Assembly (NCBI RefSeq): GCF_000374645.1 | Contig: NZ_KB894801.1 | Coordinates: 310,001-374,000, forward strand | Length of the DNA stretch: 64,000 nt | From: Arhodomonas aquaeolei DSM 8974 | GTDB taxonomy: Bacteria > Pseudomonadota > Gammaproteobacteria > Nitrococcales > Nitrococcaceae | Direction of reading: 5' to 3' | Shown here: in pieces, positions 33,073 to 43,356 of the stretch | How the letters are laid out: each line of letters begins with the position of its first letter | Numbering within the stretch: the first letter of the stretch is position 1 | The notes under the pieces: generated by a model | What the model was told of the DNA's origin: nothing | Databases searched by the model: none | The model's input: only the letters and a program-made list of their open reading frames with translations | Program-made: the position numbers and the translations under genes

Positions 33073-34685
33073 GCCTGCCTCCCGCGCCGGCCCCGGGTCC
33101 ATACCCGCACGCCCGCGTGGGCCCCGCTGGCGGCGAGCACCAGGAGCACCAGCCCCCAGCCGAGACGCTCCACCCATGCACCGCGGTCGCGCCCCGGCAG
33201 GTAGAAACCGCCGAGGGCGGCGAGGCGGCCGTCCCGGGCGTGGCAGGCACCGCAGTCCAGGGCCGCGGAGGCCGGCGCGACCATGTGCGTGATGGGCCAG
33301 TACATGACCGTCTCGACGAAACCGTACTCGCCGCTGTAGGGCTGATCCGCGAACGCCGTGCCCGCGGCCAGGGCCCGGGCCCAGTCGAAGTTCGTCCACA
33401 GCGCGGTGTCGTCGTCGCCGTAGACGTGGTTGACGAGCAGGGTCCGGTTGACGGTGTCGTAGGGCTGGCGGCCGCGCATGACCTTGAACGGCCAGATCCG
33501 TGCGTCCGCGTCGTCCGGCCCGCCGCTGAAGCGGTTGATCGCCACCGGCGGGTGGTCCGCGTCGATGGGCTCGTCACGCAGGGTGTAACGCATGGTGCCG
33601 TCGAACCAGAAGTACGCGGGGACCACGTCCTCGGCGTAGCGGAAGCTGCCCTTGGTCGAGAGGTAGCTCAGATGCCCGGCCGCGTCCCGGATCGTGAGCG
33701 GCTGGTCGTCGTCCCCGAGGCGGCCGGCGGTGGACCAGTCCCACCACATCTTGGTCGCCACCCCGCCGCGGGCGAACTCGGGGATATGGCAGCTCTGGCA
33801 GGCGACGCGGTCGACGTGATCATTCAGCTTGGCCGTGCCGTGGGGCTGCAGGCCGTGGCAGGATTCGCAGGACGCGCGGCTGTCATCGGTCCGCCCGGGG
33901 ATGTCTATCCCCCGGGTATCGCGGGCGTTGGTGGCGTAACGGCTGCCCGCCACCCGGTGGCCCCAGCTCGTGTGACACTCGGCGCAGCGGAAATCCGCAC
34001 CCTGCGCCGACATGTGCACGTCCAGCGACCGCGGCGGCTCGACCAGCGACGAGTCGAGGTCGCCGTGCTTCACGCCGTCGCCACCGCCGCCGTAGAAGTG
34101 GCAGCTCCCGCAGTTGGCGCGGCCGCTCAGGCCAACGTTGCGGGCGACATGGGCGAGGTCCACCGGCGCGCCGGGGGCGCCGCTGCTCTTCGACGAGCGG
34201 GTCTCGGCGTATGGGGGATGACCGGCGCCGGCGGGCAGCTTCCAGTACGTGCCGGTGGTGTCGTGGCAGACGAGGCAGTCCACCTGATCGTCGGCCTGCG
34301 GCGGCGGCTCGTGCATGTCCGTCCAGCCGTAGCCGACATGGCAGCTCGTGCAGCGCGGCTCGTTGGACCACACCGACCCGCAGAAGCTGTTGATGACGTG
34401 ACGCTTGCCGAGGCGCTGGCCCGTTTCCGGGTGCCGGAACTCCCAGCGCCAGTGGATGGTGCGCTGGACCTGATCGGCGGCCTTCGAGTGACAGCCCAGG
34501 CACGCCCGCGTGACATCGATCGCGGAATCGAAGGGACCGTCGAGCACCTCGAATTCACCGTGATCCGCCGTCGAGGGGGATTCGCCTTCGACCACCGCCG
34601 CGGACACGGAAACGGCCCGGGCCACCAGCCCCAGCAGGAGCAGGCCCAGCACGATCCCCAAATGCCGTTCCGTAGGCACCCTCAC
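33069..34685 (-). CDS. Octaheme c-type cytochrome, tetrathionate reductase family (OTR)
   Basis: Periplasmic cytochrome of 538 residues with exactly eight CxxCH sites: C62, C112, C137, C192, C234, C273, C296 and C478 (first Cys of each). An N-terminal signal or anchor (IVLGLLLLGLVARAVSVSAA) and a C-terminal helix (LGWGLVLLVLAASGAHAG, about 507-524) hold it in the membrane. A Lys shortly after the third site (K149) may be the unusual haem ligand known in OTR. Shewanella OTR reduces tetrathionate, nitrite and hydroxylamine in vitro; the natural substrate is unresolved. The GTG start at 34685 has a moderate ribosome site. Confidence 0.88.
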   Translation of the reverse strand: MRVPTERHLGIVLGLLLLGLVARAVSVSAAVVEGESPSTADHGEFEVLDGPFDSAIDVTRACLGCHSKAADQVQRTIHWRWEFRHPETGQRLGKRHVINSFCGSVWSNEPRCTSCHVGYGWTDMHEPPPQADDQVDCLVCHDTTGTYWKLPAGAGHPPYAETRSSKSSGAPGAPVDLAHVARNVGLSGRANCGSCHFYGGGGDGVKHGDLDSSLVEPPRSLDVHMSAQGADFRCAECHTSWGHRVAGSRYATNARDTRGIDIPGRTDDSRASCESCHGLQPHGTAKLNDHVDRVACQSCHIPEFARGGVATKMWWDWSTAGRLGDDDQPLTIRDAAGHLSYLSTKGSFRYAEDVVPAYFWFDGTMRYTLRDEPIDADHPPVAINRFSGGPDDADARIWPFKVMRGRQPYDTVNRTLLVNHVYGDDDTALWTNFDWARALAAGTAFADQPYSGEYGFVETVMYWPITHMVAPASAALDCGACHARDGRLAALGGFYLPGRDRGAWVERLGWGLVLLVLAASGAHAGVRVWTRGRRGRQA

Positions 34686-34736
34686 GGCTTCGCATCCCTG
34701 ACCGATTCCGACCGACCGCCCACGGCGGCTTCCGGT

Positions 34737-34765
34737 TATAAATATAGCGCATAAGGTTATTTATA
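34737..34765. promoter_or_regulatory. AT-rich dyad upstream of the octaheme operon
   Basis: TATAAATA and TATTTATA form a perfect 8-base inverted repeat around 13 bases, 52 bases upstream of the octaheme GTG. This is an AT island in GC-rich DNA, with -10-like hexamers on the minus strand. It is a candidate operator or promoter for a redox-responsive regulator. Confidence 0.5.
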
Positions 34766-34879
34766 CGGAAGGTGCCGGACCGGGGATGCAACGCCGGGAC
34801 GGCATGCACCACCGCGCGGGCGCATCACCCGCGCGGCGCAACCGCGGCCCGGGGGCGGACCGCGGCGCTGGGGCTTCAC

Positions 34880-36001
34880 TCACGCCATGGTGCCGATGGC
34901 CGCCCGGAAACGGGACAGCGAGTAGACGAACACGATGGTGCCGATCACGACGAGGGCGAGGAACTCCGGCCAGACCGAGGCCAGGCCTGCCCCGCGGTAG
35001 AGGATGGCCTGGGCCAGACTCACGAAGTGGGTCGTGGGCGCGGCCAGCATGAGCGTCTGCACCGCCTCCGGCATGCTTTCGCGGGGCGTGCTCCCGCCGG
35101 AGAGCATCTGCATCGGCATCATCACCAGCATCAGCAACAACCCGAACTGGGGCATGGACCGGGCGACCGTGGCCAGGAATATCCCGATGGAGGTCGTCGC
35201 GAACAGGTGCAGCGTCGCCCCCACCAGGAACAGGAGTATGGAGCCCTGTATCGGCACGGCCAGGAGTCCCTGGACCACGGTCACGAGCGCGAAGCCGCAG
35301 GCGAGGAGGACCACCAGCGCCATCGCCCAGACCTTGCTCGTCATGATCTCCAGCGGCGTGACCGGCATCACCAGCAGGTGCTCGATGGTCCCGTGCTCGC
35401 GCTCGCGGATCAGCGCCGCCCCGGTGAGCACGATGGAGAGCATCGTGACATTGTTGATCACCTCCATGACCGCGCCGAACCACGACTCGTTGAGCTCCGG
35501 GTTGAACCGGGCACGCAGTGCCAGCTCGACCTGACCGGGCGTATCCGAGCGGCGCCGCTGCATGAAGGCGTCGACCTCGTCGGTCAGGATCTCCTGGACA
35601 TAGCCGGTACCCGTCAACGCCTGGCTGACCCGTGTGGCGTCGACGTTGAGCTGAACCGAGGGCGAGCGCCCGGCGAGGACGTCGCGCTGGAAGTCCGGGG
35701 GGATGTCCAGCGCGAAGGTGTCGAGCCCTGCGTCCATCCGCTCGTCCATCTCAGCCTGGGTGATGAGTTCCGGCGGCATGAAGTACGGTGGATAGAGGGC
35801 ATCCACGAGCCGGGCGGACAGCGGCGATCGGTCCTCGTCCACCACGGAGATGGTCGCCTTGTTGAGCGTCTCCGGCATGGCCGTCGCCGCCGTGTAGATC
35901 GCCAGCGTGAACGCGTAAGCGATCAGTGCCAGCATGATCGGATCGCGCACCAGGCTGCGCAGTTCCTTGACCCCCAGACGGAAGACGTTCTCGGCACGCA
36001 T
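34880..36001 (-). CDS. ABC exporter permease (YhhJ/YbhR-like)
   Basis: ABC-2 type membrane protein of 373 residues. It has an N-terminal helix (IMLALIAYAFTLAIYTAATA), a large periplasmic domain (about 50-190) and five C-terminal helices. The ABC-2 hallmark is ALIREREHGTIEHLLVMPVTPLEIMTSKVWAM. Two bases separate it from the RbbA-like gene. It should form the export channel with that protein and the HlyD-like adaptor. Confidence 0.92.
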   Translation of the reverse strand: MRAENVFRLGVKELRSLVRDPIMLALIAYAFTLAIYTAATAMPETLNKATISVVDEDRSPLSARLVDALYPPYFMPPELITQAEMDERMDAGLDTFALDIPPDFQRDVLAGRSPSVQLNVDATRVSQALTGTGYVQEILTDEVDAFMQRRRSDTPGQVELALRARFNPELNESWFGAVMEVINNVTMLSIVLTGAALIREREHGTIEHLLVMPVTPLEIMTSKVWAMALVVLLACGFALVTVVQGLLAVPIQGSILLFLVGATLHLFATTSIGIFLATVARSMPQFGLLLMLVMMPMQMLSGGSTPRESMPEAVQTLMLAAPTTHFVSLAQAILYRGAGLASVWPEFLALVVIGTIVFVYSLSRFRAAIGTMA

Positions 36002-36003
36002 GA

Positions 36004-38751
36004 TCAGCGCTCCTGCTTGCGCAGCAGTACCGTCGCCAGCCCGATGAGCACCGGTACCACGACGAGCAGGGGAACGAACGATCCCCCCAGATTCTCAAAC
36101 CCCAGCGCCTTCGAGAACGTCCCGCGGGCGATGGTGAGGTAGTGCGTCATCGGATAGACCTGCCCGATCACCGCGCCCATCCCCTGAAGCGAGGACACCG
36201 GATCCGTCAGTCCGGAGAACTGGACGGCGGGGAGCATCGTCAGAATCGCGGTACCGAACAGCGCCGCGATCTGGCTGCGCATGAACGTCGAGATCAGCAG
36301 CCCCATCGCCGTGGTGGCGCTCACGTAGATGAGCGTCGCCACGGCCAGGGTGACGAAGCTGCCCGTCATCTCCACACCGAAGACGGTCTGTGCCAGCAGC
36401 GTCAGCAACAGGAAGTTGAGCATCGCCAGGACGATGTAGGGAAACTGCTTGCCGAGCAGGAACTCCAGCCGGGTCACCGGCGTCACGTACAGGTTGACGA
36501 TCGAGCCGAGCTCCTTCTCCCGGACCACGCTCAGCGCGGTGAGCATCGCCGGGATCAGGATCAGCAGCATCGGGATCACCGCCGGTACCATCGCCACCAG
36601 GCTCTTCACACCGGGGTTGTATCGGTACCGTGTCTCGATGTCGAACGCCCCGGCCGCCGCCGTAGGACTGCTGGACTGTCTGGCGTGCCGGGCGAGCCAG
36701 TCCGCATGCATGCCCTGCACGTAGCCGCGCACCGTCTCCGCCCGGGACGGCATGGCACCGTCGATCCAGGCACCGATCTGCACGTCCCTGCCCCGGGCGA
36801 TATCCCGCGCGAATCCCGGGGGTATCTCGATCGCGAGGCTCAGGTCGCCGTTACGCATGCGCCGGTCCATCTCGTCGTAGTTGGCGATCGGCGCCTTCTC
36901 GACGAAATAGCGCGACCCCGCGATGTTCAGGGTGTAGTCGCGGCTCATCGTGGTCTGGTCGCGATCGAGCACGGCGAAACTGAGGTCCTCGACATCCATG
37001 GTGATGCCATAGCCCATCACGAACAGCAGGATCACACTGCCGAGCCCGGCGAGCATCAGCCGTATGGGGTCGCGCAGCAGCTCCAGGGCCTCCCGGCGCG
37101 CGTAGCTGAACAGGCGCCGCAGATCGAACACCCGCTGCCCGGACGCCGTCGTGGTAGCGACCGGCGGTGGCGATTCCGCCGGCGCGGTGTCCTCCCCCGC
37201 CTCCGCGTCGCTCGCCTCCTCCAGGTACTCGATGAACGCCTGCTCGAGCGAGTCCGTGCCCCGTTCGCGAAGCAGGTTCTCCGGCGCATCGCTGACCAGG
37301 ACACGGCCGGCGCGCATCAACGAGATACGGTCGCAGCGCGCCGCCTCGTTCATGAAGTGGGTGGAGATGAAGATCGTCACCCCGTCCCGGCGGGAGAGCT
37401 CGATGAGGGCCTGCCAGAACTCGTCCCGGGCCACCGGGTCCACGCCGGACGTGGGCTCGTCGAGGATCAGCATCTCCGGGTGATGGATCATCGCGACCGC
37501 GAGCGAGAGGCGCTGGCGCTGACCGAGCGGCAGCTGGTCCGGGAGGGTGTCGGCAACGGTCTCCAGCCCGAAGCGTTCGCGCATCTCCGCGACCCGTTCG
37601 GGTATCGCCTCCGGCGGGAGCCGGAACAGCCGGGCGTGCAGCTCCAGGTTCTGCTGGACCGTGAGCTCCGTGTACAGCGAAAAGCTCTGGGACATGTAGC
37701 CCACGCGGCGCCGGGTCTCCATGTCGTTCGGGTCCACCTCGCGGCCGAACAGCCATGCCTGCCCCTCGCTGACCGGCAGCAGCCCGGTGAGCATCTTCAT
37801 GGTCGTGCTCTTGCCGCAGCCGTTGGAGCCGAGGAAGCCGAAGATCTCGCCGCGGTGGATGCGGAAGTCCACGTGATCCACGGCCACGAAATCGCCGAAG
37901 CGCCGGGTCAGTCCCTGGGCCTCAATGGCCACGGCACCGTCGTCCGACGTCCGCGGCGGGATCTCCACCGCCTTGTGGCCGCGCCGGCGCTCCTCGGGGA
38001 GCAGGGCGATGAAGGCCTCTTCCAGGGTGTCCGCCCGGGTGCGCTCGAGCATCGCCCGGGGCGTCCCGGTGGCCAGAACGCGGCCGGCATCCATGGCGGC
38101 GAGCCAGTCGAAGCGTGCCGCCTCCTCCATGTACGCCGTGGCGACGATCACGCTCATACCGGGACGCTCGTCGCGAATACCGTCGATCAGCTCCCAGAAC
38201 TGGCGGCGCGACAGCGGATCGACACCGGTGGTGGGCTCGTCGAGCACGAGCAGGTCCGGGTCGTGTATCAGCGCGCAGCACAGGCTCAGCTTCTGCTTCA
38301 TGCCGCCGGAGAGCTTCCCCGCCGGGCGGTCCACGAAGGGAGCCAGCCCCATGCCCGCCACCAGCTCGCCGATCCGCCGCTCCCGCTCCCGGCCCGTGTG
38401 CCCGAAGAGGCGGCCGAAGAAGTCGATGTTCTCGAACACCGACAGGGTGGAATACAGGTTCTTGCCCAGGCCCTGGGGCATATAGGCAATGCGCGGCCCC
38501 ATGGAGCGGCGGTATCTGGCGCTCGCGATGTCCCCGCCCAGTACCTCGATCCGGCCCTCCTGGATCCGGCGGGCACCGGCCACGAGTGCCAGCAGGCTGG
38601 ACTTGCCCACGCCGTCCGGGCCGATGACGCCGACCATGCCCCCGGCGGGCAGCGTGAGGTCGATACCGTCCAGCGCCGTTACGGTGCCATAGCGCAGGCT
38701 GACGCCGCTCAGGCGGGCCGCCGCAGCGGCCTCACCGTCCGGCGCCGTCAC
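36004..38751 (-). CDS. Fused ABC ATPase-ATPase-permease (RbbA/YhiH-like)
   Basis: Protein of 915 residues made of two ATPase domains and an ABC-2 permease. The first domain has GPDGVGKSS (44-52), signature KLSGGMKQK and Walker [13 protein letters not shown]. The second has [10 protein letters not shown], a diverged signature [12 protein letters not shown], and [12 protein letters not shown]. The last ~380 residues are a permease with [21 protein letters not shown]. RbbA was first described as ribosome-associated ATPase, but this gene order (adaptor, RbbA, permease) points to an exporter. GTG start overlaps the adaptor gene stop. Confidence 0.92.
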   Translation of the reverse strand: MTAPDGEAAAAARLSGVSLRYGTVTALDGIDLTLPAGGMVGVIGPDGVGKSSLLALVAGARRIQEGRIEVLGGDIASARYRRSMGPRIAYMPQGLGKNLYSTLSVFENIDFFGRLFGHTGRERERRIGELVAGMGLAPFVDRPAGKLSGGMKQKLSLCCALIHDPDLLVLDEPTTGVDPLSRRQFWELIDGIRDERPGMSVIVATAYMEEAARFDWLAAMDAGRVLATGTPRAMLERTRADTLEEAFIALLPEERRRGHKAVEIPPRTSDDGAVAIEAQGLTRRFGDFVAVDHVDFRIHRGEIFGFLGSNGCGKSTTMKMLTGLLPVSEGQAWLFGREVDPNDMETRRRVGYMSQSFSLYTELTVQQNLELHARLFRLPPEAIPERVAEMRERFGLETVADTLPDQLPLGQRQRLSLAVAMIHHPEMLILDEPTSGVDPVARDEFWQALIELSRRDGVTIFISTHFMNEAARCDRISLMRAGRVLVSDAPENLLRERGTDSLEQAFIEYLEEASDAEAGEDTAPAESPPPVATTTASGQRVFDLRRLFSYARREALELLRDPIRLMLAGLGSVILLFVMGYGITMDVEDLSFAVLDRDQTTMSRDYTLNIAGSRYFVEKAPIANYDEMDRRMRNGDLSLAIEIPPGFARDIARGRDVQIGAWIDGAMPSRAETVRGYVQGMHADWLARHARQSSSPTAAAGAFDIETRYRYNPGVKSLVAMVPAVIPMLLILIPAMLTALSVVREKELGSIVNLYVTPVTRLEFLLGKQFPYIVLAMLNFLLLTLLAQTVFGVEMTGSFVTLAVATLIYVSATTAMGLLISTFMRSQIAALFGTAILTMLPAVQFSGLTDPVSSLQGMGAVIGQVYPMTHYLTIARGTFSKALGFENLGGSFVPLLVVVPVLIGLATVLLRKQER

Positions 38752-39818
38752 TCACGGCCCCCGGCCTGGAGCCCCTCGGGCCACTCCACCCCGGAGTCCA
38801 GGCGCACGTAGCCCATACCGGGCAGGCCGGTCTTGACCTGGGTGATGTGTTCACGCAGGAGCCCGGGGTCGATTCGGGCCTTGACCCGGAACATCAGCTT
38901 CTGACGCTCCTCCTCGGTCTCCACGGTCTTGGGCGTGAACTGCGCGACATCCGCCACGAACGTCACCGTGGCGGGGATCACGTACTGCGGTGCGGCGTCG
39001 AGCACCAGGCGCGCCTCGGTGCCCATCGCCACCCGGCCCGCCTGGGCGGTGGGCAGGAAGAAGGTCATGTAGACGTTGGTGAGGTCGACGAGATTGAGCA
39101 CACGCCCGCCCGCCCCGAGGACCTCGCCCGGTTCGGCAACGCGGTACTGAATGCGGCCGTCGGTGGGGGACTTCAGCACGCTGTCGTCGATATCCGCCTG
39201 GATACGCTGGACCGTGGCCTGCGCCGCCGCGACTGCGGCCTCCGCGTCGATCACGCCGGACTCCGCGGCCCCGACATTCGCCTCGGCCGCGGCCACCTGC
39301 GCCTCGGCGGCGGCCACCGCCGCCCGTGACGCCTGGAACGAGGCCCGGTCGTCATCGAGGCGCTCCTGGGGCACGGCCCCCTTGGGGGCGAGGCTCTCGG
39401 AACGGTTGAGCCGCAGCCGCGCGGCGTCCAGTTCGGCGCGGCGCTGGGCGACCACCGCCTGGGCGGCGCTGCGCTCGGCACGCCGCTGTTTCACCACGTT
39501 GCCGGCGGTCTCCACACCCACGCGGGCCCGCCGCAGCTGTGCCTGCGCCTCGTCGAGCTGCGCCTCGAGGGTGGCCGTATCCATGCGCGCGAGCACCTGC
39601 CCCCGGGTCACGAAATCGCCCTCGTCGACCTCGATCTCCCGGATGCGCCCGGCGATCTTGGTGGCAACGTCGACCTCCACCGCCTCGATACGCCCGTTAC
39701 CGCCCGCGAACCCCGCGGGCAAGGCATCGTGATTCGACTGCCACCACTGCCACCCGAGCATGCCCACGACGGCCACGGCCACCGCCGCCGTCACCGTCCA
39801 CTTCCAGAACGCCTTCAT
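38748..39818 (-). CDS. HlyD-family membrane fusion/adaptor protein (YhiI-like)
   Basis: Periplasmic adaptor of 356 residues anchored by one N-terminal helix ([17 protein letters not shown]). A biotinyl-lipoyl-like segment ([21 protein letters not shown]) is split by an Ala-rich coiled-coil hairpin (about 85-215) that should reach an outer-membrane factor. Start 39818 (MKAFWKW) is chosen because the upstream in-frame extension lacks any ribosome site and family match. First gene of the export operon; no TolC-like gene is nearby. Confidence 0.92.
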   Translation of the reverse strand: MKAFWKWTVTAAVAVAVVGMLGWQWWQSNHDALPAGFAGGNGRIEAVEVDVATKIAGRIREIEVDEGDFVTRGQVLARMDTATLEAQLDEAQAQLRRARVGVETAGNVVKQRRAERSAAQAVVAQRRAELDAARLRLNRSESLAPKGAVPQERLDDDRASFQASRAAVAAAEAQVAAAEANVGAAESGVIDAEAAVAAAQATVQRIQADIDDSVLKSPTDGRIQYRVAEPGEVLGAGGRVLNLVDLTNVYMTFFLPTAQAGRVAMGTEARLVLDAAPQYVIPATVTFVADVAQFTPKTVETEEERQKLMFRVKARIDPGLLREHITQVKTGLPGMGYVRLDSGVEWPEGLQAGGRE

Positions 39819-40214
39819 ACCCTGCACTGCCCTGTAATCGACTATCCATAAGCGTACCGCCCGCAACGCGCACGACGCGCGGGACGGCCAGAGGTGTGTA
39901 ACGCCACACCGGGAACACGGAGAGGGGCGCGCCAAACGCAGAGGGATCTACGCGGCCCCGGGGACCGCCGAAGCGCCGATTCGGGTGACAGGGGAGCGTC
40001 ACCGGTCGGTGATGGGGCTGCCGGCAGCCCCGGTCCCTGGCGCCGCACCGACGGGTGCATGGCATGCCGCCATGGTCAGGGCCCGCCGGCCACGCGGTCG
40101 TTGATGCACGGCCCGAAAGGATGCTTGGCAATTCCCTGACTACGCGGGCATGCTACCCGGCGTTGCGATCCGCGGTCCGATGCAACACCACTATCACCAC
40201 GCCGGTCTTCCCTG
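39819..40214. other. 396-base intergenic region, divergent promoters
   Basis: Lies between the leftward exporter operon and the rightward YrhK gene. No gene with family support was found on either strand; the open frames crossing it are random in this GC-rich DNA. It must contain both promoters, but no convincing -35/-10 pair or repeat was identified. Confidence 0.5.
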
Positions 40215-41042
40215 ATGCCACATTTGTTCACCAATCGGCCAAGAATCTCAGATTTGACCCGGGGGGGCAAACCGAACGTCCGCGCCGATTTCAGGTGGGA
40301 GACGGCAAACGCCGTGATCTACAAGGCCGGAGGGGCGCTATTCGTGGTCGGCAGCGTCCTGTTCTTCCCCTATTTCGAGGAATATCAGGATATTGGCTGC
40401 TGGCTGTTCTTCGTCGGCTCACTGCTGTATCTCATCGTAACCGGCCACGACATGGCCGAAGTACGCCTGTTCTGGGGGCGCAACCGGCTGCACTCGCCGC
40501 GGGAGCGGCTGGACTATCTGGCGGCGTGGTCGTATCTGACGGGGACGCTGCTGTTCACCTTCGGCAGCCTGTTCTTCCTGTCATGGTGGGGGTGGTTCAC
40601 GATCGCCGCCTGGTGTTTCGTGATCGGCTCCGTGCTGTTCGTGCTCGGCGCGAGCCTCAACGTCCTGCAGATCGTGCACCAGTCGTCGCTGGTCTCCCTG
40701 CAGCTGACCAACCTCACCGCCATCACCTTCGTCGTGGGATCGATACTGTTCGTGGTGGCATCGATCCCCTATCTGTGGACGTTCCATTGCGCCACCGACC
40801 GCTACATCGTGTTCAACTTTCTCGCCTGGCAGTACCTCGCCGGCAGCCTGCTGTTCCTGCTCGGCGGCGTGTTCAACTACTACCGCGCGTACCTGCTCAT
40901 GCGTAACCGCCTGGCGGGCATGGAGAGCGACCCCCGGGCCGATGCCCGGATGCTGGCGTTCATGCGTGGCGAGATCGACGCGGACGAGTATCGCGAGCTG
41001 GAACGCCAGGCGATGCCCGGACGCCAGCGCTGGCACCGGTAG
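40215..41042 (+). CDS. Six-helix membrane protein with three YrhK-like repeats
   Basis: Inner-membrane protein of 275 residues. Three tandem units of two helices each repeat the pattern of a small residue, then GS or GT, then LLF or LFF: AGGALFVVGSVLFFP, LTGTLLFTFGSLFF, FVVGSILFVVASIPYL. These match the YrhK domain, whose role is unknown. A hydrophilic C-terminal tail of about 40 residues follows. The ATG at 40215 has a weak ribosome site and the first ~28 residues are uncertain. Confidence 0.75.
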   Translation: MPHLFTNRPRISDLTRGGKPNVRADFRWETANAVIYKAGGALFVVGSVLFFPYFEEYQDIGCWLFFVGSLLYLIVTGHDMAEVRLFWGRNRLHSPRERLDYLAAWSYLTGTLLFTFGSLFFLSWWGWFTIAAWCFVIGSVLFVLGASLNVLQIVHQSSLVSLQLTNLTAITFVVGSILFVVASIPYLWTFHCATDRYIVFNFLAWQYLAGSLLFLLGGVFNYYRAYLLMRNRLAGMESDPRADARMLAFMRGEIDADEYRELERQAMPGRQRWHR

Positions 41043-41070
41043 ACCGGGGCGGCGCCGCGGAACTGGGATC

Positions 41071-41097
41071 CGGCGGCGGCCATCTCCCCCGCCGCCG
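41071..41097. terminator. GC-rich hairpin between convergent genes
   Basis: CGGCGGCGG and CCGCCGCCG form a perfect 9-bp stem around a nine-base loop, placed between the YrhK stop and the convergent osmC stop. It could end both transcripts although T-tracts are minimal. Confidence 0.5.
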
Positions 41098-41171
41098 TTG
41101 ACCACGGCACCGCGCCAGGCGGCGCCCCCGTGTCTGGCCCGGCGGCATCGCGCCACGCGCGCCCTGCCCTC

Positions 41172-41615
41172 TCACCCGCCGGCACGCACCTCGACAGAGG
41201 GGTCCAGCGAGACCTCGCAGTCGAGGGAATTGGTGATCAGGCACGCCCGCTCGGCCTTCTCCAGGCAACGCAGTGCGGCATCACGGGCACCCTCGTCGGC
41301 GATTTCGAGCCGGGGCCGGAGCGTCACCCGGGTGAAGCACAGGGCGCGGTCCGGGCGGTCGAGCTCGCCATCCACGTCACAGGCGAGATGCAGCCATTCC
41401 AGCCGCGACGCCCGGGCAACGGCACGGAAGGAGAGAACGAAGCAGTCCGCGATCGACGCCACGAACAGATGCTCCGGCGTCCAGTGCCCGCCGGGCCCGC
41501 CGAATTCCTCCGGCGGCGCCGTGCGAATGGTGTCCAGACCGTCCGAGGTGACGGCGATCGTACCCTCCGCCTCACCGGCGGAACGTACCCGGTAGTGATG
41601 TGGCAGTGACTGCAT
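41172..41615 (-). CDS. OsmC-family peroxidase-like protein
   Basis: Protein of 147 residues in the OsmC/Ohr superfamily. The two redox Cys are C58 (ASIADCFVLSF) and C125 (ERACLITNS). The PEHLFVASIADCF motif places it in the YhfA/OsmC-like group rather than true Ohr. It should reduce organic hydroperoxides. Start 41615 is preferred because AAGGGGG lies just upstream; a longer in-frame start adds 15 residues without support. Confidence 0.88.
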   Translation of the reverse strand: MQSLPHHYRVRSAGEAEGTIAVTSDGLDTIRTAPPEEFGGPGGHWTPEHLFVASIADCFVLSFRAVARASRLEWLHLACDVDGELDRPDRALCFTRVTLRPRLEIADEGARDAALRCLEKAERACLITNSLDCEVSLDPSVEVRAGG

Positions 41616-41895
41616 GCATGCCCCCTTGCGTGTGTTTTCCGACAGACTGTCCGGCCTCACCGCAGCGACACCAGGACGCCTGCGTCGCCACCGCGGTTCC
41701 GCCCCCGCGAGCCCCCGGCCGTGCTACGCCGAACTGCGGCCCGGCCGGTCAGCACCTCCACCGGTCCGATGGGACTCGACCTGCCCCGGGATATGCCACA
41801 ACATCCATACGAGGTGACGGGTGCGGGGGCGGCACCATGCGGGAAACCATCCCCATAATGCCGTACAAGAATATGCTTACGCTCAACAATCATAA

Positions 41896-43356
41896 ATGAA
41901 AACCAAGGGCGGGGGGTTGGGGGAGAAGCGATCCACAACGGGCGGGAGTCGCCTTCGCAGCGCGCGGGGATGGCGCTGGGACGGGCTCACTGCCCGGTCC
42001 CTCGTGCTGAGCGCCGTCATGGCGGTGGCGACCATCGGTGCAGTGGCCCTGGCACTGAACGCGTTCTCCGAATACCGAAACACCGTCTCGTCCCTCGCCC
42101 AGGAGAAGACCGAGGGGCTGATGGCGGCGAACCTCCTGCAGCAGCAGGCGGAGAGCCTGGTCGCGAGCGGCGCCATGCTGCTGCTCGCGAACAGCCAGCT
42201 CCAGCGCCGTGAGGCGATGTTTGAGATCCAGGACCGGGTCGAGTGGATCGGCCGTCTCACCACCGAGCTCTATGCGTTGCGTCCCTCCGCCCGGCAACTC
42301 GCCGATATCCGGCACAACCGCGGGCAGCTGCAGGAGAACCTGAGCACGCTGGACCGTCTCGTCGCCCAGCGTATCGAGCTCTGGAACCGCGTAAGGAATA
42401 GCGAAACCCCGTCCCCCGCGGTGCTTCGCCGGCTCGGCGAGGTGGAATCCAGACTCGCCGATGTGCTCCAGGAGAACCGGGCGCTCTCACGCCATCTCGA
42501 GGTCGCCGTGGCCTACCATGTCGCCGCCATCCGCGAAGAGATGCGCCAGACCGTCAAGGCACTGAATGCGGACGTCGTCCGCCACGAGCGCTGGCTGATG
42601 ATCGCGGCGGCGGTGGTCATGGTTGTGCTCGTCCTGATCGTCACCTTCGTCCAGTATTCCGTCGTGGGACGGTTGACGCGAATGCAGCGGGTCATGCGTC
42701 TGCCAAGGCCGACCCCGCAGGACATCGTCATCCGCGGACACGACGAGATCGCCAGCATGGGGCTTGCCGTGCGGCGGTACGTCGAGCGCATCACCGCCAA
42801 CGAGCGGCGCATCACGCAGATGAACGAGGAACTCCAGTTCCACGCGACACGGGACGCGCTCACCGGACTCCACAACCGCCGGCACTTCGAGCACGCGCTC
42901 TACGAGACCTTCGAGCGCGATCCCGCAGCACCGCTGTGTCTGGCGATGATCGATATCGATCACTTCAAGGAGGTGAACGACACCCACGGCCACGACACCG
43001 GCGACCGTGTCCTCATCCACGTCGCCGAGCAGATGCGGTACCTGCTCCCCGAGTCGATGTACCTCGCGCGTTATGGCGGCGAGGAGTTCGCCGTCCTCGC
43101 CTCAGGGCTGTCTCCGGAACACACCCGTTCCCTGCTCGAGCGTCTGCGCCGGCAGCTCGCCGCGCAACCCGTGCACGTCGGCGACGATACGGTCGAGCTC
43201 ACTATCAGTGTCGGCATCGCCCCCCGGCTCCCCGGCGGAGACGCCGCCCGGACGCTCAAGGCGGCGGACGAATCCCTCTATGCCGCCAAGCGCGCCGGAC
43301 GCAACCGGACCGTCATACGCCCGCTCCGTGCGGACGACCAGGAGACAACGCAATGA
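41896..43356 (+). CDS. Membrane-bound diguanylate cyclase with periplasmic sensor and HAMP domain
   Basis: Signal protein of 486 residues. One helix at about 36-56 (LVLSAVMAVATIGAVALAL), a ~175-residue helical periplasmic sensor, a second helix at about 233-256 (LMIAAAVVMVVLVLIVTF), a HAMP-like linker (RLTRMQRVMRLPRPT), then a GGDEF domain with ALTGLHNRRHFEHAL and intact RYGGEEFAVL. It should make c-di-GMP. No RxxD inhibitory site precedes GGEEF, so product inhibition may be absent. Its stop overlaps the start of a periplasmic binding-protein gene. The start codon has a poor ribosome site. Confidence 0.9.
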   Translation: MKTKGGGLGEKRSTTGGSRLRSARGWRWDGLTARSLVLSAVMAVATIGAVALALNAFSEYRNTVSSLAQEKTEGLMAANLLQQQAESLVASGAMLLLANSQLQRREAMFEIQDRVEWIGRLTTELYALRPSARQLADIRHNRGQLQENLSTLDRLVAQRIELWNRVRNSETPSPAVLRRLGEVESRLADVLQENRALSRHLEVAVAYHVAAIREEMRQTVKALNADVVRHERWLMIAAAVVMVVLVLIVTFVQYSVVGRLTRMQRVMRLPRPTPQDIVIRGHDEIASMGLAVRRYVERITANERRITQMNEELQFHATRDALTGLHNRRHFEHALYETFERDPAAPLCLAMIDIDHFKEVNDTHGHDTGDRVLIHVAEQMRYLLPESMYLARYGGEEFAVLASGLSPEHTRSLLERLRRQLAAQPVHVGDDTVELTISVGIAPRLPGGDAARTLKAADESLYAAKRAGRNRTVIRPLRADDQETTQ

